Below are positions 34,902 to 46,475 of a stretch of 64,000 nt of DNA, piece after piece. Position 1 is the stretch's first letter. The number at the start of each line of letters is the position of its first letter. The notes beneath the pieces were generated by a model, which did no database searches, was not told where the DNA came from, and saw only the letters and a list, made by a program, of their open reading frames with translations. Source of the DNA: Siphonodentalium dalli (taxonomy: Eukaryota; Mollusca; Scaphopoda; Gadilida; Siphonodentaliidae); NCBI GenBank assembly GCA_032622095.1, contig CP136068.1, positions 148,189,365 to 148,253,364 of the forward strand. Reading direction: 5' to 3'. A program made the translations under genes and the position numbers.

Positions 34902-35652
34902 ATGGGTGAAGAAGATCCTGATGGTTTGAAAATGTTTAAAAACATGATGGAAGGTTTTCAGCAGATGGATTTTTCCCCAAAAGCTGAATCGGCAGGGGAC
35001 TTCCAGAAATGGTTTCAAACTTTACAGGGTGTAAAGAAAGAACCCGAGGTTCAACGTGAACCAGATTATAAAGATTATAGACAGCCCGAACGACAAGTGT
35101 TCGTTAGAAATCCTGCTTATATTTCTCAATTTTCAGGGGACTAGAAGTCAGATTCGAGCTTCAACATGTGGAAATATGAAGTTAATTGCATGTTATCATC
35201 TAGATTTTAGATTGCGCGGAGAAGCGGCAAGAGTCGTCATGAGATTGGCCAAAGACGTTTCAGTTCCAGATATTGTTGATAAATTTCAGCATCATTATGG
35301 TGACATCCAGTCACAGGAAAGTCTTATTGGGAATTTCGTCATTGCTAAGCAGGGTCCAGCAGAATCAGTTGTCGATTGGGGTACTCGTTTGGAGGAACTT
35401 TTCTCCAAGATGACCATGCTGAAACAGATGATGCCGACGTCCGAAAATGAACTTTTGAAAAATCGTTTCTTTGAAAGTTTGCAGCAAGAGTTGAAATATC
35501 TTTCGGCTTACAAAATGAGGGAGTGCCGAGGTTATAATGAGCCACTTTCTTCGCTCCGTCTCATCGAGCAAGAACATTCTTCTTCTAAACAGAAGGCATC
35601 CAATTCTTCTGGTGCCACTTGCAAAGCTTCTGTTTCAGTTGATGCTGATTAA
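34902..35652 (+). pseudogene. Gypsy gag-like, frameshifted
   Basis: An ATG at 34,902 opens 80 codons up to a stop at 35,142; the same sequence theme (FSGD, then SSFNMWKYEV) continues past the stop and the longer frame is then the one running to 35,652. That second frame carries the conserved capsid-like segment RGEAARVVMRL, a GDIQSQESL box and WGTRLEEL. Some 200 codons of gag are recognisable. No CCHC knuckle follows in frame; a Cys/Gly/Arg-rich stretch near 35,905-36,000 may be its remains. Confidence 0.75.
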
Positions 35653-36145
35653 TTGGACACAATATTATCCCAACTTTCAGCATTAACCCAGAAAGTCAAT
35701 CGATTGGAGAATAAACAGCAATCCCCTCATATTTCTATCCAGGATGATAACCGTGTATGGATAACAGTATGGAGGGAGAGCTAGAGGTGGTTTCGACAGA
35801 GGAGATAGGAGAGGTAACGGTGCAGTTTCAAATAATTTCGCCAGAGACCAGGCTGCAGCTTCAAATATTGTTGATACTTCTCGAGTTTCAGAGCAGTTTC
35901 CACTTTGTTATGGGTGCAATACTTACCCATATTCCTCCTTTTGTAGAAGACCCTGTGGTGGATATTCCAGAGGTCGAGGAAATTATAACAGAGGGCCCCT
36001 TTACCCAACAAACCGGCCAAAAACTGCCAAATAAAGCTGCAACAGCCTAAATTATCTTGGGTCTGTCTCAATAAAACCATACAAATATGGATATCATTGG
36101 AACCGGTTCATTGACCACATTGTGATGGTCACAGTTATGCCCTGT

Positions 36146-36214
36146 GCCAATGCACTCTCTTATATATGCGAGTCGACCATAGGTCGCCTCGCATATATAA
36201 GATAATGCATTGGC
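36146..36214. repeat. Palindrome P1 (GCCAATGCATTCTCTTATA family)
   Basis: Near-perfect 69-bp palindrome: GCCAATGCACTCTCTTATAT on one side, ATATAAGATAATGCATTGGC on the other, around AGTCGACCATAGGTCGCCT. Preceded by CCCTGT, as in P2. Lies inside the Gypsy remnant. Confidence 0.85.
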
Positions 36215-36354
36215 CTAAACAAATCTTTTTTTAACACTTTTTACCATTGTTTCTTACAACAATTTTATAATTTTTTCTTGTTAAACTATTAAAGATATAT
36301 GACAAAGGATCGACCATAGATGAGAAGGACAATAGTTCCCAAAATAAGACCCCA

Positions 36355-36942
36355 GCTGGTTTGCATGGAGAAATAACAGAATCTGTTGTTACAATTTCAG
36401 GAAATAATTGTTACGCTCTTTTAGACACATGTAGTACAGTTAGCAGCATAGGTGAATCATTTTACAGGAACAAGTTAAATTTACAGCCTTACAATCCATT
36501 TTAAACATTGAGTGTGCCGAAGGAGAATGTTTACCATATATGGGTTTCATTGAAGCAGAAGTTTTTGTTCCTAGATGTTCAGATATCAAAACCACAGTCT
36601 TGTATTTTCCTCATTGTGCCTGACAGTAAATTTAATTATCATACTCCTGTTCTTTTAGGAACAAACACTCTTAAGGTTTTTCTTAAACATGTCGAGGAAG
36701 CTAATGGCCAAAGATTTCTTCAGAAAACCAACTTAGATACTCCTTGGTATTTTGCTTTCAGATGTATTTCTTTGCGTGATCGGGAGTTGAAGAAGAATAA
36801 TTTTAAATTAGGTATTGTGAAGAGTGCAGCTCCGGGTAATATTATTTTACATCCAAATACATCAAAGACCACAAAATACAATATAACCCTACTTGTGCTA
36901 TATTTCAGCATTCTTCGGATGATCAGAAAATGGACGGAATAG
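36355..36942 (+). pseudogene. Gypsy aspartic protease region, catalytic motif altered
   Basis: The segment CYALLDTCSTVSSIGESF (codons around 36,409-36,462) is the retropepsin active-site loop, but the invariant Gly of DTG/DSG is Cys (DTC). A stop follows at about 36,502. Downstream, 36,508-36,942 encodes the continuation with FLIVPDSKFNYHTPVLLGTN, typical of the protease C-terminal part and linker in this group. Loss of the Gly and the stop make it inactive. Confidence 0.7.
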
Positions 36943-37136
36943 AAATTGCTTCTTTTATTTTGAAATATGATCCTTCCACAGATGAACCTGTTCATGTGCA
37001 TCTCAGTAACTTTAGTACGAGAACCATAAATATTTCTCCTCATTCTGTGATTTGCTCTTCTCAGCCAGTGAAGGTCGAATGCGATTTGTAGACTTCAAAG
37101 GAAGATGCAGATCTACCATTCTTTAACTAGATAAAT

Positions 37137-37928
37137 TTGAATCAAGATTCATTGACGGCAGAAGAGATCCGACAAGCATTTGATTTTATAAAACAATTTC
37201 CAGATGTTTTTTCTTTAAGTGATTTTGATCTTGGTCACTATACTGGTGTTAAGCATGATATTAATTTGACAGATAACAAACCTGTTAAGCAGAGGCCGAG
37301 AATATTAGCACCAGGATTAGTTGACGAGGTTCGTGATTACTTACATCAATTGTTGACTGCCGGAATAATTAGACGGTCAAGGAGTCCTTACTCATCCAAT
37401 GTTGTTGTTTGTCGTCGTTTCAGTTGGAAGCTACGTCTATGTGTGGATTATAGGGATATTAATAAGAAAACTATACAAGATGCTTATTGTTTACCCATTA
37501 TTGAAGATATTTTACATAGTTTGTCAAATTCCAATTGTGTTAGCAGTCTGGATTTCCAGCAGGAGGTCATATAGGAGCACAAAAAGTACACAGCATTTAC
37601 TGCTGGAAATATTGGATTTGTTGAGTTTCAGAGGGTGCCTCAAGGAATGCGGGGATCGCCTGATAGTTTCCAAAGAATGATGGAACATTGTTTGGACGGC
37701 CTGGTTAATAATATATGTTACATTTATTTGGATGATATTTGTGTACCAGCTTCAATCTTTCAGGAGATGATAGACCGACTTAAACTTATATTTCAGAGAT
37801 TACGTGAATGCAATTTAAAACTTTCGCCTTCAAAATGTTCATGTTTAGTAATTAAATATTTGGGGCATGTTGTTTCAGAAGCTGGGATAGAAGCTGATAT
37901 TGACAAAGTCGAGAAAGTTGTGAATTGA
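37137..37928 (+). pseudogene. Gypsy reverse transcriptase, one frame with in-frame stops
   Basis: The frame from 37,137 contains the PVKQRPR entry, GIIRRSRSPYSSNVVV, the LRLCVDYRDIN box and SSLDFQ of motif A, then a TAG at 37,572. The same frame continues with HKKYTAF, VPQGMRGSPDSFQRMM and the catalytic YLDD box, then SPSKCS and YLGHVVS. It stops at TGA 37,926-37,928 where a Trp is usual. A few codons around motif A are lost. After about 37,985 an A-run shifts the frame. Confidence 0.85.
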
Positions 37929-37989
37929 CAGACTCCAAACACTCCAGAGGAAGTTCGTAAATTTTTGGGATTTTCAGGATATTAAAAAA

Positions 37990-38823
37990 AATTCTTTAAT
38001 AGCAAAGCCACTTACATATTTTGTAACCCCTACTAATCATGGGAAACAGAAGAGCAAGAAGAAATCCAATTATAACGGTAAATCGTCTTGGGGTGAGGAA
38101 CAAGAAAAATCATTTTCTCGTCTTAAAGAATGTCTTTCGTCCCCTCCTGTTTTAGGTTTTGCATATTTCTCATTGCCATTTGAAGTGCACACAGATGCGA
38201 GTCAAAACGGATTGGGAGCTGTGCTTTACCAAAAGCAGAATGGGATTATCAGAGTTATCTCTTATGCGAGCAGAGGAACGACGGCAGCTGAGAAGTCATA
38301 TCCAGCCAACAAACTAGAATTCTTGGCGTTGAAATGGGCTGTCACTGAAAAATGTTGTGATTACTTGTACAATCATAAATTTGTTGTTTTTACAGATTCC
38401 AATCCTCTCACTTATGTACTGAGCAGTGGCAAATTAGATGCTACGGGGCATAGATGGTTGGCTGCTATAAATGCTTTTAATTTTGAAATTATTTATCGAC
38501 CAGGGAAATCCAATGCTGATGCACATGGTTTGTCGAGATTGCCACAATATAATGTTGAATTGGATAAAATCAGTTCCTATTCCATTTCAGCCATTTGTAA
38601 ATCTTTACAGGTTACACAGCCTTTTGTAGAATCACTTTGTATGTCTACATATGTCGCTGACAGTTTAGATGATGGCTGTAGTACAGACATGGATATCATG
38701 ACACACAGAGATTGGAGGCAGATGCAAGAGAGAGATTCTATTTTAGGACCGTGGATGAAGGCAGTTAGAAGTGGTGTTAAACCGATCAGAAATACTTTTC
38801 TTTTAGGAATTTTGATTCTTTAA
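37990..38823 (+). pseudogene. Gypsy RNase H and start of the integrase linker
   Basis: The frame ending at 38,823 shows PF.VHTDAS (first catalytic Asp), GLGAVLYQ, KLEFLALKWAV (Glu), FTDSNPL (second Asp), and the YRPGKSNADA.GLSR end of the domain. Sequence upstream of the Met at 38,173 is also in frame (SFSRLKECLSSPPVLGFA). The domain itself is intact over about 125 residues and the tail leads toward integrase. Confidence 0.85.
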
Positions 38824-38829
38824 AATTCC

Positions 38830-39150
38830 AGTGAGGTGTGTTATACAGGGAAACTCAGTTTAATGGAAATACTCATTTACAACTTGTTATCCCCCATGCA
38901 TTTATTAATACTGTTTAAACTTCATTACATACAGACATATGGCGTCCTGGAAAAGAAAGAACCATTTCATTGATTAAGCAGAGATTGTATTGGCCTGGCA
39001 TAGACAGTGCGGTGGAGAATTTTATTTAACAGTGTCCCCGATGCTTGAGAAGGAATTCTCCGACGGATGCCAGAGCCAAGCTAGTTTCTATTTCCACGAC
39101 CCAGCCCTAGGAACTTGTCTGTATTGATTATGGTCTTCTCCTTAGCAGAT
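38830..39150 (+). pseudogene. Gypsy integrase N-terminal zinc domain, truncated
   Basis: Translation gives LQLVIPHAFINTV, stop, SLHTDIWRPGKERT, LIKQRLYWPGI and QCPRCLRRNSPT. The CPRC pair of the H2C2 zinc module is kept; the second His of the usual HxxxH is replaced. LVCIDYG follows and then similarity ends, so the DDE core is absent. Confidence 0.75.
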
Positions 39151-39419
39151 AGGCATCTGTCAAAGGGAATGAGACCGATATCTACCTTGGAAACACTGCC
39201 GAAGTTGTTCACGTGTGCCAATACGTTCGCTAAGTTTGTGAATTGAACCATCTATTGAGAAGTGACTAGTTAACTGGGAAGTTCGCCAGTGTACATGTCG
39301 TTATCCCCATTGGGTATGAGAAAGACATACATAGAGATGACCGTATGTACGCTCGTATGACCATATGCCTTTCTAGTCCAATATGACGAACAAATCCTAT
39401 ATTTAGGAAGTATTTAAAA
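39151..39419. other. Short unassigned stretch
   Basis: Between the Gypsy truncation and the inverted dispersed repeat; nothing recognised. Confidence 0.4.
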
Positions 39420-40990
39420 TCTTAAGCCAAACACCGGAAAATTAGTTGTTTGAAACGTTATGATTAGAGGGACCCTTCTCTCAGGAAGTGTTGAATACTT
39501 TGTCGGTTTGAGCTACCTAGATCTATCACGCAAAGAAATGGAAACTGGTCCAGATCATTAAGGACGTGGCAAATCAGAATTTGTTACCAGATGGAAAGAG
39601 CTATAAGGTAATTGTTCTAATGTGGCTATTCGGCGCACCTACGGTTACGGCCATTATCGGCGCGAAGTGTCGAATGGATTTCGAAATGCCACATTGAGAT
39701 ACTAAGTGAGGGTTTTCGTACATCCAGAAGGATACGAGCAATGTTATGAGCTTTGATACGTTTTAAGTTGAACTAATAGATGGATTGTGTAGAGTTTCGT
39801 CCATACATATCGATATTATGACAAATAGTTTAAATTTGTATGTGAAAATATCGATTTCTTTTCAATTTCTGGCCTCCAGTTTAGCTGCCATCTTGACCTT
39901 GAGTATCAATTGCCAAACTCAAATGAATACTTCATATCAATATTCCATATCAGCATGTAATGGTGTGTAGAAGTGGGTAGAATTCGCGAAACAATAACGC
40001 CCATCGTAAGAAAATAAAGGAATGTAGGCGTGATTTTAAATATCGGTTGCCATTTTGGCCACCATCTTAGATTTGGAAAACCATTTCTTGCATGCGATGA
40101 AAGGTAATTACTTCACCACAGTAAATTCATTGTGGGCGCCATTTTGCATTTGGGGGACTTTTATTTGGATGCAATAAAAGGACAGTTATTCAACTCAGTG
40201 TTCCCAACTCACAATAGTAAGCAGGTGTGGAGTTATCGTGACAATAACTCTCACTGATGTTAAAATCAGCGATTATCGGCGATTTTTCTATTTCTGGTGG
40301 CCATTTTGGCCGCCATCTTGGATTTGGATGAATATTCCTCAACTCAGGTATAAGAGGAATCCTAGCCCGAGTATCTCCTACACATATATAATCATGGCTG
40401 GAGTAATAATAGCCATAACACTCGTTGATTCGAAACAGACGTTGCGTTATGAGCGTCGTTTTGGCTTTGCTCGGATTATACCGGCATTTGCGAAAACGTG
40501 ATATCGGACAAAAATGTCCGGCAAAGCAATGTATATCATGGTCCCCGTGTATTCGCCAATGATTCTTCTAGACGATAAATTTATAAAATCGCGTCAAGAT
40601 GCCAACATTTTCCCACAGAGACAAACGAAATGTTGTGAAATGTCCGAAAAATAGCAAACTTTCACATTTCGGCGGCCATCTTGGCCGCCATATTCGATTT
40701 TTGTGTCGGATTTTTGGCTAATTTGTAAGGATTGTATATTACCATAACGAATCGAAGGGGAAACAAGGCCGCATGTGACATCATCTTCACTGTAACGGCG
40801 ATCAAATAGACCTGGTGCATATAAAAATAATGGCCGCCGTGATGGACGCCATCTTGTCTGGAGTCTTTGCGGCCACTTTTTTCTTGTTAACACTGGTTAA
40901 CAACCGAAACAAATTATAGGAGACATTAAGAAAGAAAATTGGTGGGGTGAAGTTGAGTCCTGGTGGTGCAGAGGTCTACCAAAAAATATC
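39420..40990 (-). repeat. Inverted copy of the ATGGCGGCC-bearing dispersed repeat
   Basis: Reverse complement of 7519-8780 and somewhat beyond. It keeps the ATTTCGAAATGCCACAT segment, the GGCGGCCATCTTGG word and the terminal part with GGTGGTGCAGAGGTCTACC. It carries the uninterrupted site of the 6106-7518 insertion near 40,985-40,995 (ATATCTCCTGGACT). Confidence 0.8.
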
Positions 40991-41049
40991 TCCTGGACTA
41001 TTAGAACTGAGTAAATTATTGACAACGTGAGCAGCATGTGTACTGTTGC

Positions 41050-41590
41050 CACACACGTTAAAGGCACGCGCGGCGTTCGTTGCAGAAATATTCATCTTTG
41101 TTCAAATCGCCACCAACAGAAGGAATACTAAAATATATATAGTTTTGTTCATATGCCAAACATAATCAGCACGTAAATAGTATATTGTCGTCAAGACGTA
41201 AGACGGTGTACTTAAACAAGAGCCTGCTCGTGTTACAGAAGTTGTGCTTCTGTTTACATAGCACAGCGCAATTCTATTGGTTAATCACACACACATGATA
41301 TAAACGCTCTTTATGATTTCCATATCAGGAAAACAGTAACAAATAACGCTCTTTGTGTTTACCATATCCGGATCTAAACAAAAGCCAGGAAACGTAACGT
41401 GTTTTGCTTTTGTTTACATAACAAAGGGAAACAAATTGACAATAACATACTTTAAGCCATATTTCTGATTGGTGTAAGAACAAGGTCTGTCTATATTTTA
41501 CTATTCTTTCTGTTTATGGCGTTTTTTTTTATATTTTAACAGCATACCCACCACCAACGACGCCCGTATCTTTAACCCTCTCAACATGCA
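41050..41590 (+). repeat. Copy of the second half of the 15.25-16.2 kb repeat
   Basis: Shared blocks: AAGAGCCTGCTCGTGTTACA, ATAAACGCTCTTTATGATTT, TTTTGTTTACATAACAA and the CACCACCAACG...CTTTAACCCT end. A fragment of its leading edge recurs at about 43,110-43,200 (ACTGAGTAAATTATTGA). Confidence 0.75.
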
Positions 41591-41636
41591 TGCAAACAGC
41601 AATAAACTACAAAGTGGATTTCAAATGGCTCTTACT

Positions 41637-43016
41637 GAGGGTACGTTCATACGTTGGCAACATTGCACTGCAAACTGCAAAAATGCCAGCTGCAAAATTG
41701 CCGAAACGGATTAATTTCTGCCCGCTGTCAACAAATCAGCGTTAGTAGTGATCAATGAACGACAGCCGTTTTGCGTGATTGATGAGCTGTTTGCAATATA
41801 TTAGAACACGATTCATGTTGGTATTCTTAGGCCAGTCAAAATATTGTCACTTGACATGTTGGAATGTGATATCGCCACGGCCAGCCCTCTCGCTGGGATG
41901 CTGCTCATATGTGAGTACAATAAACGTCACATAGACAGGCGATGGTGGATCCGCACTTGGCCCAACGAAGATAACCGACGAATTCTAATCTTCCCGGGTA
42001 TCATCCCAAACTCCAAACTTGTCATTCCAATAATTTTAGTAACAAACTCGTTGGTCTTCATGTTAAGCAAAACAATAAGTTAAGAAAAACGGGGGGGGGG
42101 GGGGTCGTAGTGCTGATGTTAAACAAAACAAAGAAATCAAATAAATAGTAACACAAGTCAATCAAAAGCACACAATATATTGTTATTCAAATGGCATGAA
42201 TTATTATATAGGCCCATATATGCTTTAGCAATGCCAAAGACTAACATCTCAGTATCCCTACTGTTAGACCCCACATCCACCACCACGACACAAGCAGTCA
42301 CTTTTAACCCACTAAAGTTACATCGATATCGTAGTCTTGGTAGATGGTGTTGGCACGTATTCGAATCCCAGCTTTATCTGAATTGAGTGATATCTCAATG
42401 TGCCATTTTGATCGATACATAACCATTTCGATAAAAATTGAGAATTTGTACACGCTCACTGAAGTAAGCACATTTGAAACAATGCATGGATACTCATAGT
42501 GAGTCCTGCCACCACCTCCCCTATAGCGCCCACATTTATGACTCGGGAAGCATCACTTTTGGTACTCTTTGTATCACGCCATATCATCATATCCTCATAT
42601 AACGGAGATCAGTACACATGTATAATTATGTGTGTATGAGAATCACAGAGAACACACCCCGATCCCATTCGATCGTATCAAGGACGGTACAAACACAATC
42701 AAGTATTGTTAGTGGCCTTGTGTTGTGGCCCCCGGCAAAGAGGTATACGCCGTTATCATATATCACCGTTGATTAGGGAGAGGAGGGTATTCTAAGTGAA
42801 TATAGCACTTGTCCTCCAATCCCTTTTGTCATATTCATTATGAACAAATAAAATATGTTTAAACAAAATAAACCGTTGATTGTTGACGACCAGCCACGAC
42901 ACAGCACGAGCTAGTCGTTTGCTGGCAAAAATGCCAGCTAACAAAACAAAACAACCTTTGCAGCTGGCATTTTTGCAGTTTGCAGTGCAATATTGCCAGC
43001 GTATGAACGTACCCTG
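41637..43016. mobile_element. 1.38-kb TIR element, hAT-like ends
   Basis: The left terminus GAGGGTACGTTCATACGTTG and the right terminus reverse-complemented, CAGGGTACGTTCATACGCTG, agree over about 58 bp including GCACTGCAAACTGCAAAAAT. CAGGG-type ends are common in hAT elements, but I could not find a matching 8-bp duplication. The interior has no transposase frame; it includes a G13 run at 42,091. Confidence 0.65.
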
Positions 43017-43199
43017 AGACCTGGTAGTTTCCAATCGAATGTATTTGTGACAATACTGAAACTGGTCATGAGCTCTTTGTCATATAAAATATGTATAAGA
43101 CCGCGACAAAAGTGTCTTAAAACTGAGTAAATTATTGATTACGTGAGCATCGTGTATACTGCTGCCACACACATTTACTCATTTAACACAGCACGCGGT

Positions 43200-44024
43200 G
43201 CCATTGAAACACTAATGGATTATTGTCTCTGAGAGCCATACCGGTTAATATGGATATAATGACAATGCCATATTGTATATAGTGTAAAATGTTCCAAGGG
43301 AGGCTTCACATGCACAGAATGAGTTGGACAGTTGATTCTAAATGCGATTGGAAGTTGAACCAGTTTACCTAGCAATAGGGTATGCGTTTACTGTGTACGG
43401 TATATAAACAAAACATTTACAGTACATTCTAAGATCGAACGACACTTATGGTTGTATGCCATGTAACTTACGGGTAGAATTTATTTTTTATTTTGTTTCT
43501 TCTTCGACACCAAAGAGCAATAATAGGTGAGTCTTTTATTGTAGAGGATAAAAAAGAGTCAAAAGTCTAATTTATAACATTCCAATATTTCAATTTCAAT
43601 TCAATAATTTTATTTTATTTATCTTGCTAATGTGTTCTAATATATTTTACGTTTTACATATAATATAATATTTCAAACAAATAGCAAAATAAAATAAAAA
43701 TAAAATGTATACATAGAATAAAATAAGCAAGTTAATGATTATTTGAAAATTAAATTCAGATTTGGAATTGGAATATTAAATTAATAATAATGACCCCTTT
43801 TAAACCTTAGATATATTGGCCGATAATCGCTTTATCCGCGCATTGTTTTATCAGAGAGCTGTACATGTCCGAGAGCTGATATTACACACTTGAAGCAGAT
43901 GATTAAACATTACCCCACACCTATTAATTGATGTCTTGCCATATTCAATTGAACAACATTTCCCGAATACTTACCTGACGCCGACAGAATATAATGAATA
44001 TATCTAAATGCCCAGTAGGCCACT
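43200..44024. other. AT-rich intergenic DNA
   Basis: No gene. Low-complexity AATAAAATAAAATAAAA-type sequence around 43,600-43,760. Confidence 0.5.
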
Positions 44025-44444
44025 TTAAGGGGGAGGTCATTTTGAATTTTTAATGGGGATTTCCATGCAAATCTGCAGAGCAAACGTTCCAGAGTTGCAC
44101 ATACTTCTGAGTGTGACTTCATGTGGTATTGGAAACAACAGGTATTTATCTGGCGGTTCCGTTTGATAAATTATAAAATTTTGCAATAAATATAATTATT
44201 TTTGATAAAAATAATTCTGGATTACATCACTTGACCTACATTTGAAAAATCAATATAAAATTCAAAAATAAATACAACAACATTATAATGGAACAAGTTC
44301 CAAGCGGACCCACCAGATAAACACCTGTTGTTTTCAATACCACATCAAGTCACACTCAGAAGCATGTGCAATTCTGTAACTTTTTCTCCGCAGATTTGCA
44401 TGGAAATCCCCCGTTCAAAGTTGGTCACTTGACCTCCCTCTTAA
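44025..44444. mobile_element. TTAA-target MITE with 150-bp inverted arms
   Basis: Both ends abut TTAA (44,025-44,028 and 44,441-44,444). The termini are GGGGGAGGTCA and, inverted, GAGGGAGGTCA. Arms share GGGGATTTCCATGCAAATCT, CACATxCTTCTGAGTGTGAC and AACAACAGGT. A TTAA target fits piggyBac or Kolobok relatives. Each arm holds ATGCAAAT, the octamer word known from POU-factor sites. The minus-strand frame at 43,910-44,122 is a by-product. Confidence 0.75.
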
Positions 44445-44827
44445 CACGAGCTTTATACAAAGAATATGCTTTAATTTATGTGGGTCATGTTAAATTCCTA
44501 TTATTGTGATGAGGCAAAGATGTTTTTAAGAAAAGTAAGTTATTATATTCTCGAGTTTGGCTAATCTGAGCGCGTTCAGAAAGAGTTAGTGTCTATGTGT
44601 ACATGAAACATTTAAGAACACATATATTTTTCTAAGTTTAACATGGTGCACACTGGTTGTAAACGACAGGAATAGCGCTTGTTTAACACCTTACTCATGT
44701 TTAAATTCGCACAATTATATTTTTCGCTCAGTTTTTAATTGGCGTACTTTGATTTCGGGCACCGTGTTGCGCGAATTCAAAAGTGACAAAATAATTTCGT
44801 AAAAATTATTTTATCTGATGACATTTT
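44445..44827. other. Intergenic, nothing recognised
   Basis: No gene or repeat matched. Confidence 0.5.
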
Positions 44828-45205
44828 CAGTTCTTAAAGACATATTATGTACTTGTGAAACTGATAAGTTAGTGTTCAGGCGCTATGACAACTGGAGGAA
44901 TGTAACATTCTACTGACATCGCCGAAAATTTGAAGCAAATCGACCGTACCACTCCATAGGAAACATCGTTAGTACTACGCTCAATTGTAAATATTTACTA
45001 CTCGATTCGGGACGCATCCATCGGCGATAAACTAACGAAAATGATTTCGCCATCGAGAGTCACAGCATATAATTCATATATATAAGAATGGCGGTGTGTG
45101 TTTTCAATTTGGATATACTATTTGTAAAACTGACTCTTTGAGCAAGATTATTCTCCATTTCTATTTAATCACCCTACCGGAGTGTTTCACGTCACTTTAA
45201 GGTCA
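44828..45205 (+). repeat. Copy of the first half of the 15.25-16.2 kb repeat
   Basis: Shares AAAGACATATTATG, ACAACTGGAGGAATGTAACA, CTACGCTCAATTGTAAATAT, CTCGATTCGGGACGCA and TCACCCTACCGG with 15,265-15,640. Confidence 0.8.
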
Positions 45206-45639
45206 TCATGTCTAAAGTGTACAATCGAGTAGAACATAAATTCACTATCATTGTGTTGTTATGGTGGGTGTTTATGCATGATCCAAATTATCATTTTGAT
45301 ATTTAAATAGTTATGGATATCATTGAAATGATCTCGAAAGTATATAGAGGACACCTATAGTTTTTGAGTGAATACCATAATTATTTCATGAGTGACTAGC
45401 AGTGGACATATCAATTTTCAACGAACGACTCAAAAAAATATAGGTGTTTTTTTTATTATATGCTTTAACAATGTCGATAATTATAATTTATATTGCTTAA
45501 AGTTGCTAAATTATGCAGCATTTTCACTTACAATAAGCACAAACAATTAAACATTACACGGAACCGATCAGCTGATAGGTAGCAAAACCGCTGTCAAGTG
45601 ATGACGTCATTCGGCAAGATACAGTTCAGTTGATTTTAC
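45206..45639. other. AT-rich intergenic DNA
   Basis: Nothing recognised. Confidence 0.5.
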
Positions 45640-45790
45640 CAGGGGAGGGGGGGGGGGGTCGGACAAAATTTCCAGACACGTATGCTACTTTTTTGCCGAA
45701 GACCACTTTTTGGACACACCCACCCCGACCCCAATTTTTTTCCCATTTCATAGAGTTTTTCCAGCCATGTTTTGACACCCACCCCCTTGT
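45640..45790. repeat. G-run/C-rich dispersed repeat
   Basis: AGGGGAGGGGGGG run followed by TCGGACAAAATTTCC and, 60 bases later, ACACACCCACCCCGACCCC and GACACCCACCCCCTTGTGG. Same family as 13,005-13,145 and 47,465-47,600. Confidence 0.7.
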
Positions 45791-46395
45791 GGAACGCAAA
45801 ACACAAACATACAGAGAAAACCAGAACCAAACCTCCTACATTGAGATTCAGTGAATCTAGTAATGAACAGCAGAACTGGTCTCTAGCAGTATATTCTTGA
45901 CTGCAGTGGATTTTTAATCGTTTTTGCTAAATATCATATTTCCACAGCTCTGCAGTCAATTTATTTTAAAGCTTAGTATATGAATAGAGCATGGCTTGGG
46001 GTTGACTACGCGAATATAGTGGCCAGTGGGAAGGGTGTAGTTCATGAGCCGATATGCTCTAATCGTTATATTATATCGAACATTTATAAACAAACTGACG
46101 TTCTAATATTTATATACCATCGAACATTTTATTGCTAAACTGAAGTCATTGTATTGCGTCCAGGTTGCGTTCAATTTCCTTCTCGTCACAAAACCTATTA
46201 AGCAGCTTTATTGCTATTGTGAATAGCAGCTATGCCTGAGTGGGTAACCGGTCATTGACACAGCGCGCACGGTTAATCATAATTAATAGTCACCGTTTTA
46301 GTGCCAAAATGTGTGTGGTAGTCCTTTTTAGAGACCTTATTAGTTTTTGTGTTTTGTTACTTTGTTATGGAAATTTATAAAGATATTATGTCTAT
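45791..46395. other. Intergenic, nothing recognised
   Basis: No gene or matched repeat. Confidence 0.5.
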
Positions 46396-46475
46396 ACACC
46401 AGGTAGGTGATATTGCTCTACACCAGATAGGTGATATTGTTTTACACCAGATAGGTGATTGTATTATATCAGATA
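46396..46475 (+). repeat. 24-bp tandem repeat, 3.3 copies, inside a 95-codon frame
   Basis: ACACCAGATAGGTGATATTG-type units begin at 46,396, 46,420 and 46,444, with a decayed fourth. They lie in a frame from 46,349 to 46,636 and translate to repeated HQIGDI(A/V)L octapeptides. The frame has no known domain; because the unit length is a multiple of three the frame stays open automatically, so coding is doubtful. Confidence 0.7.

Larger units (their letters stand above)
34902..39150 (+). mobile_element. Degenerate Ty3/Gypsy-type LTR retrotransposon
   Basis: Gag, protease, reverse transcriptase, RNase H and the start of integrase follow in Gypsy order on the plus strand, with several frameshifts and stops. 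The integrase core and a 3' LTR are missing, so the element is truncated at about 39,150. A palindrome-bearing insertion sits between gag and protease (about 36.13-36.30 kb). The element cannot encode a full polyprotein. Confidence 0.85.

Noticed and set aside
42310-42385. tRNA-like B-box (GTATTCGAATCCC) with a preceding TGGTAGATGG
   Set aside because: No acceptor stem or cloverleaf could be folded by eye and the A-box fit is poor.
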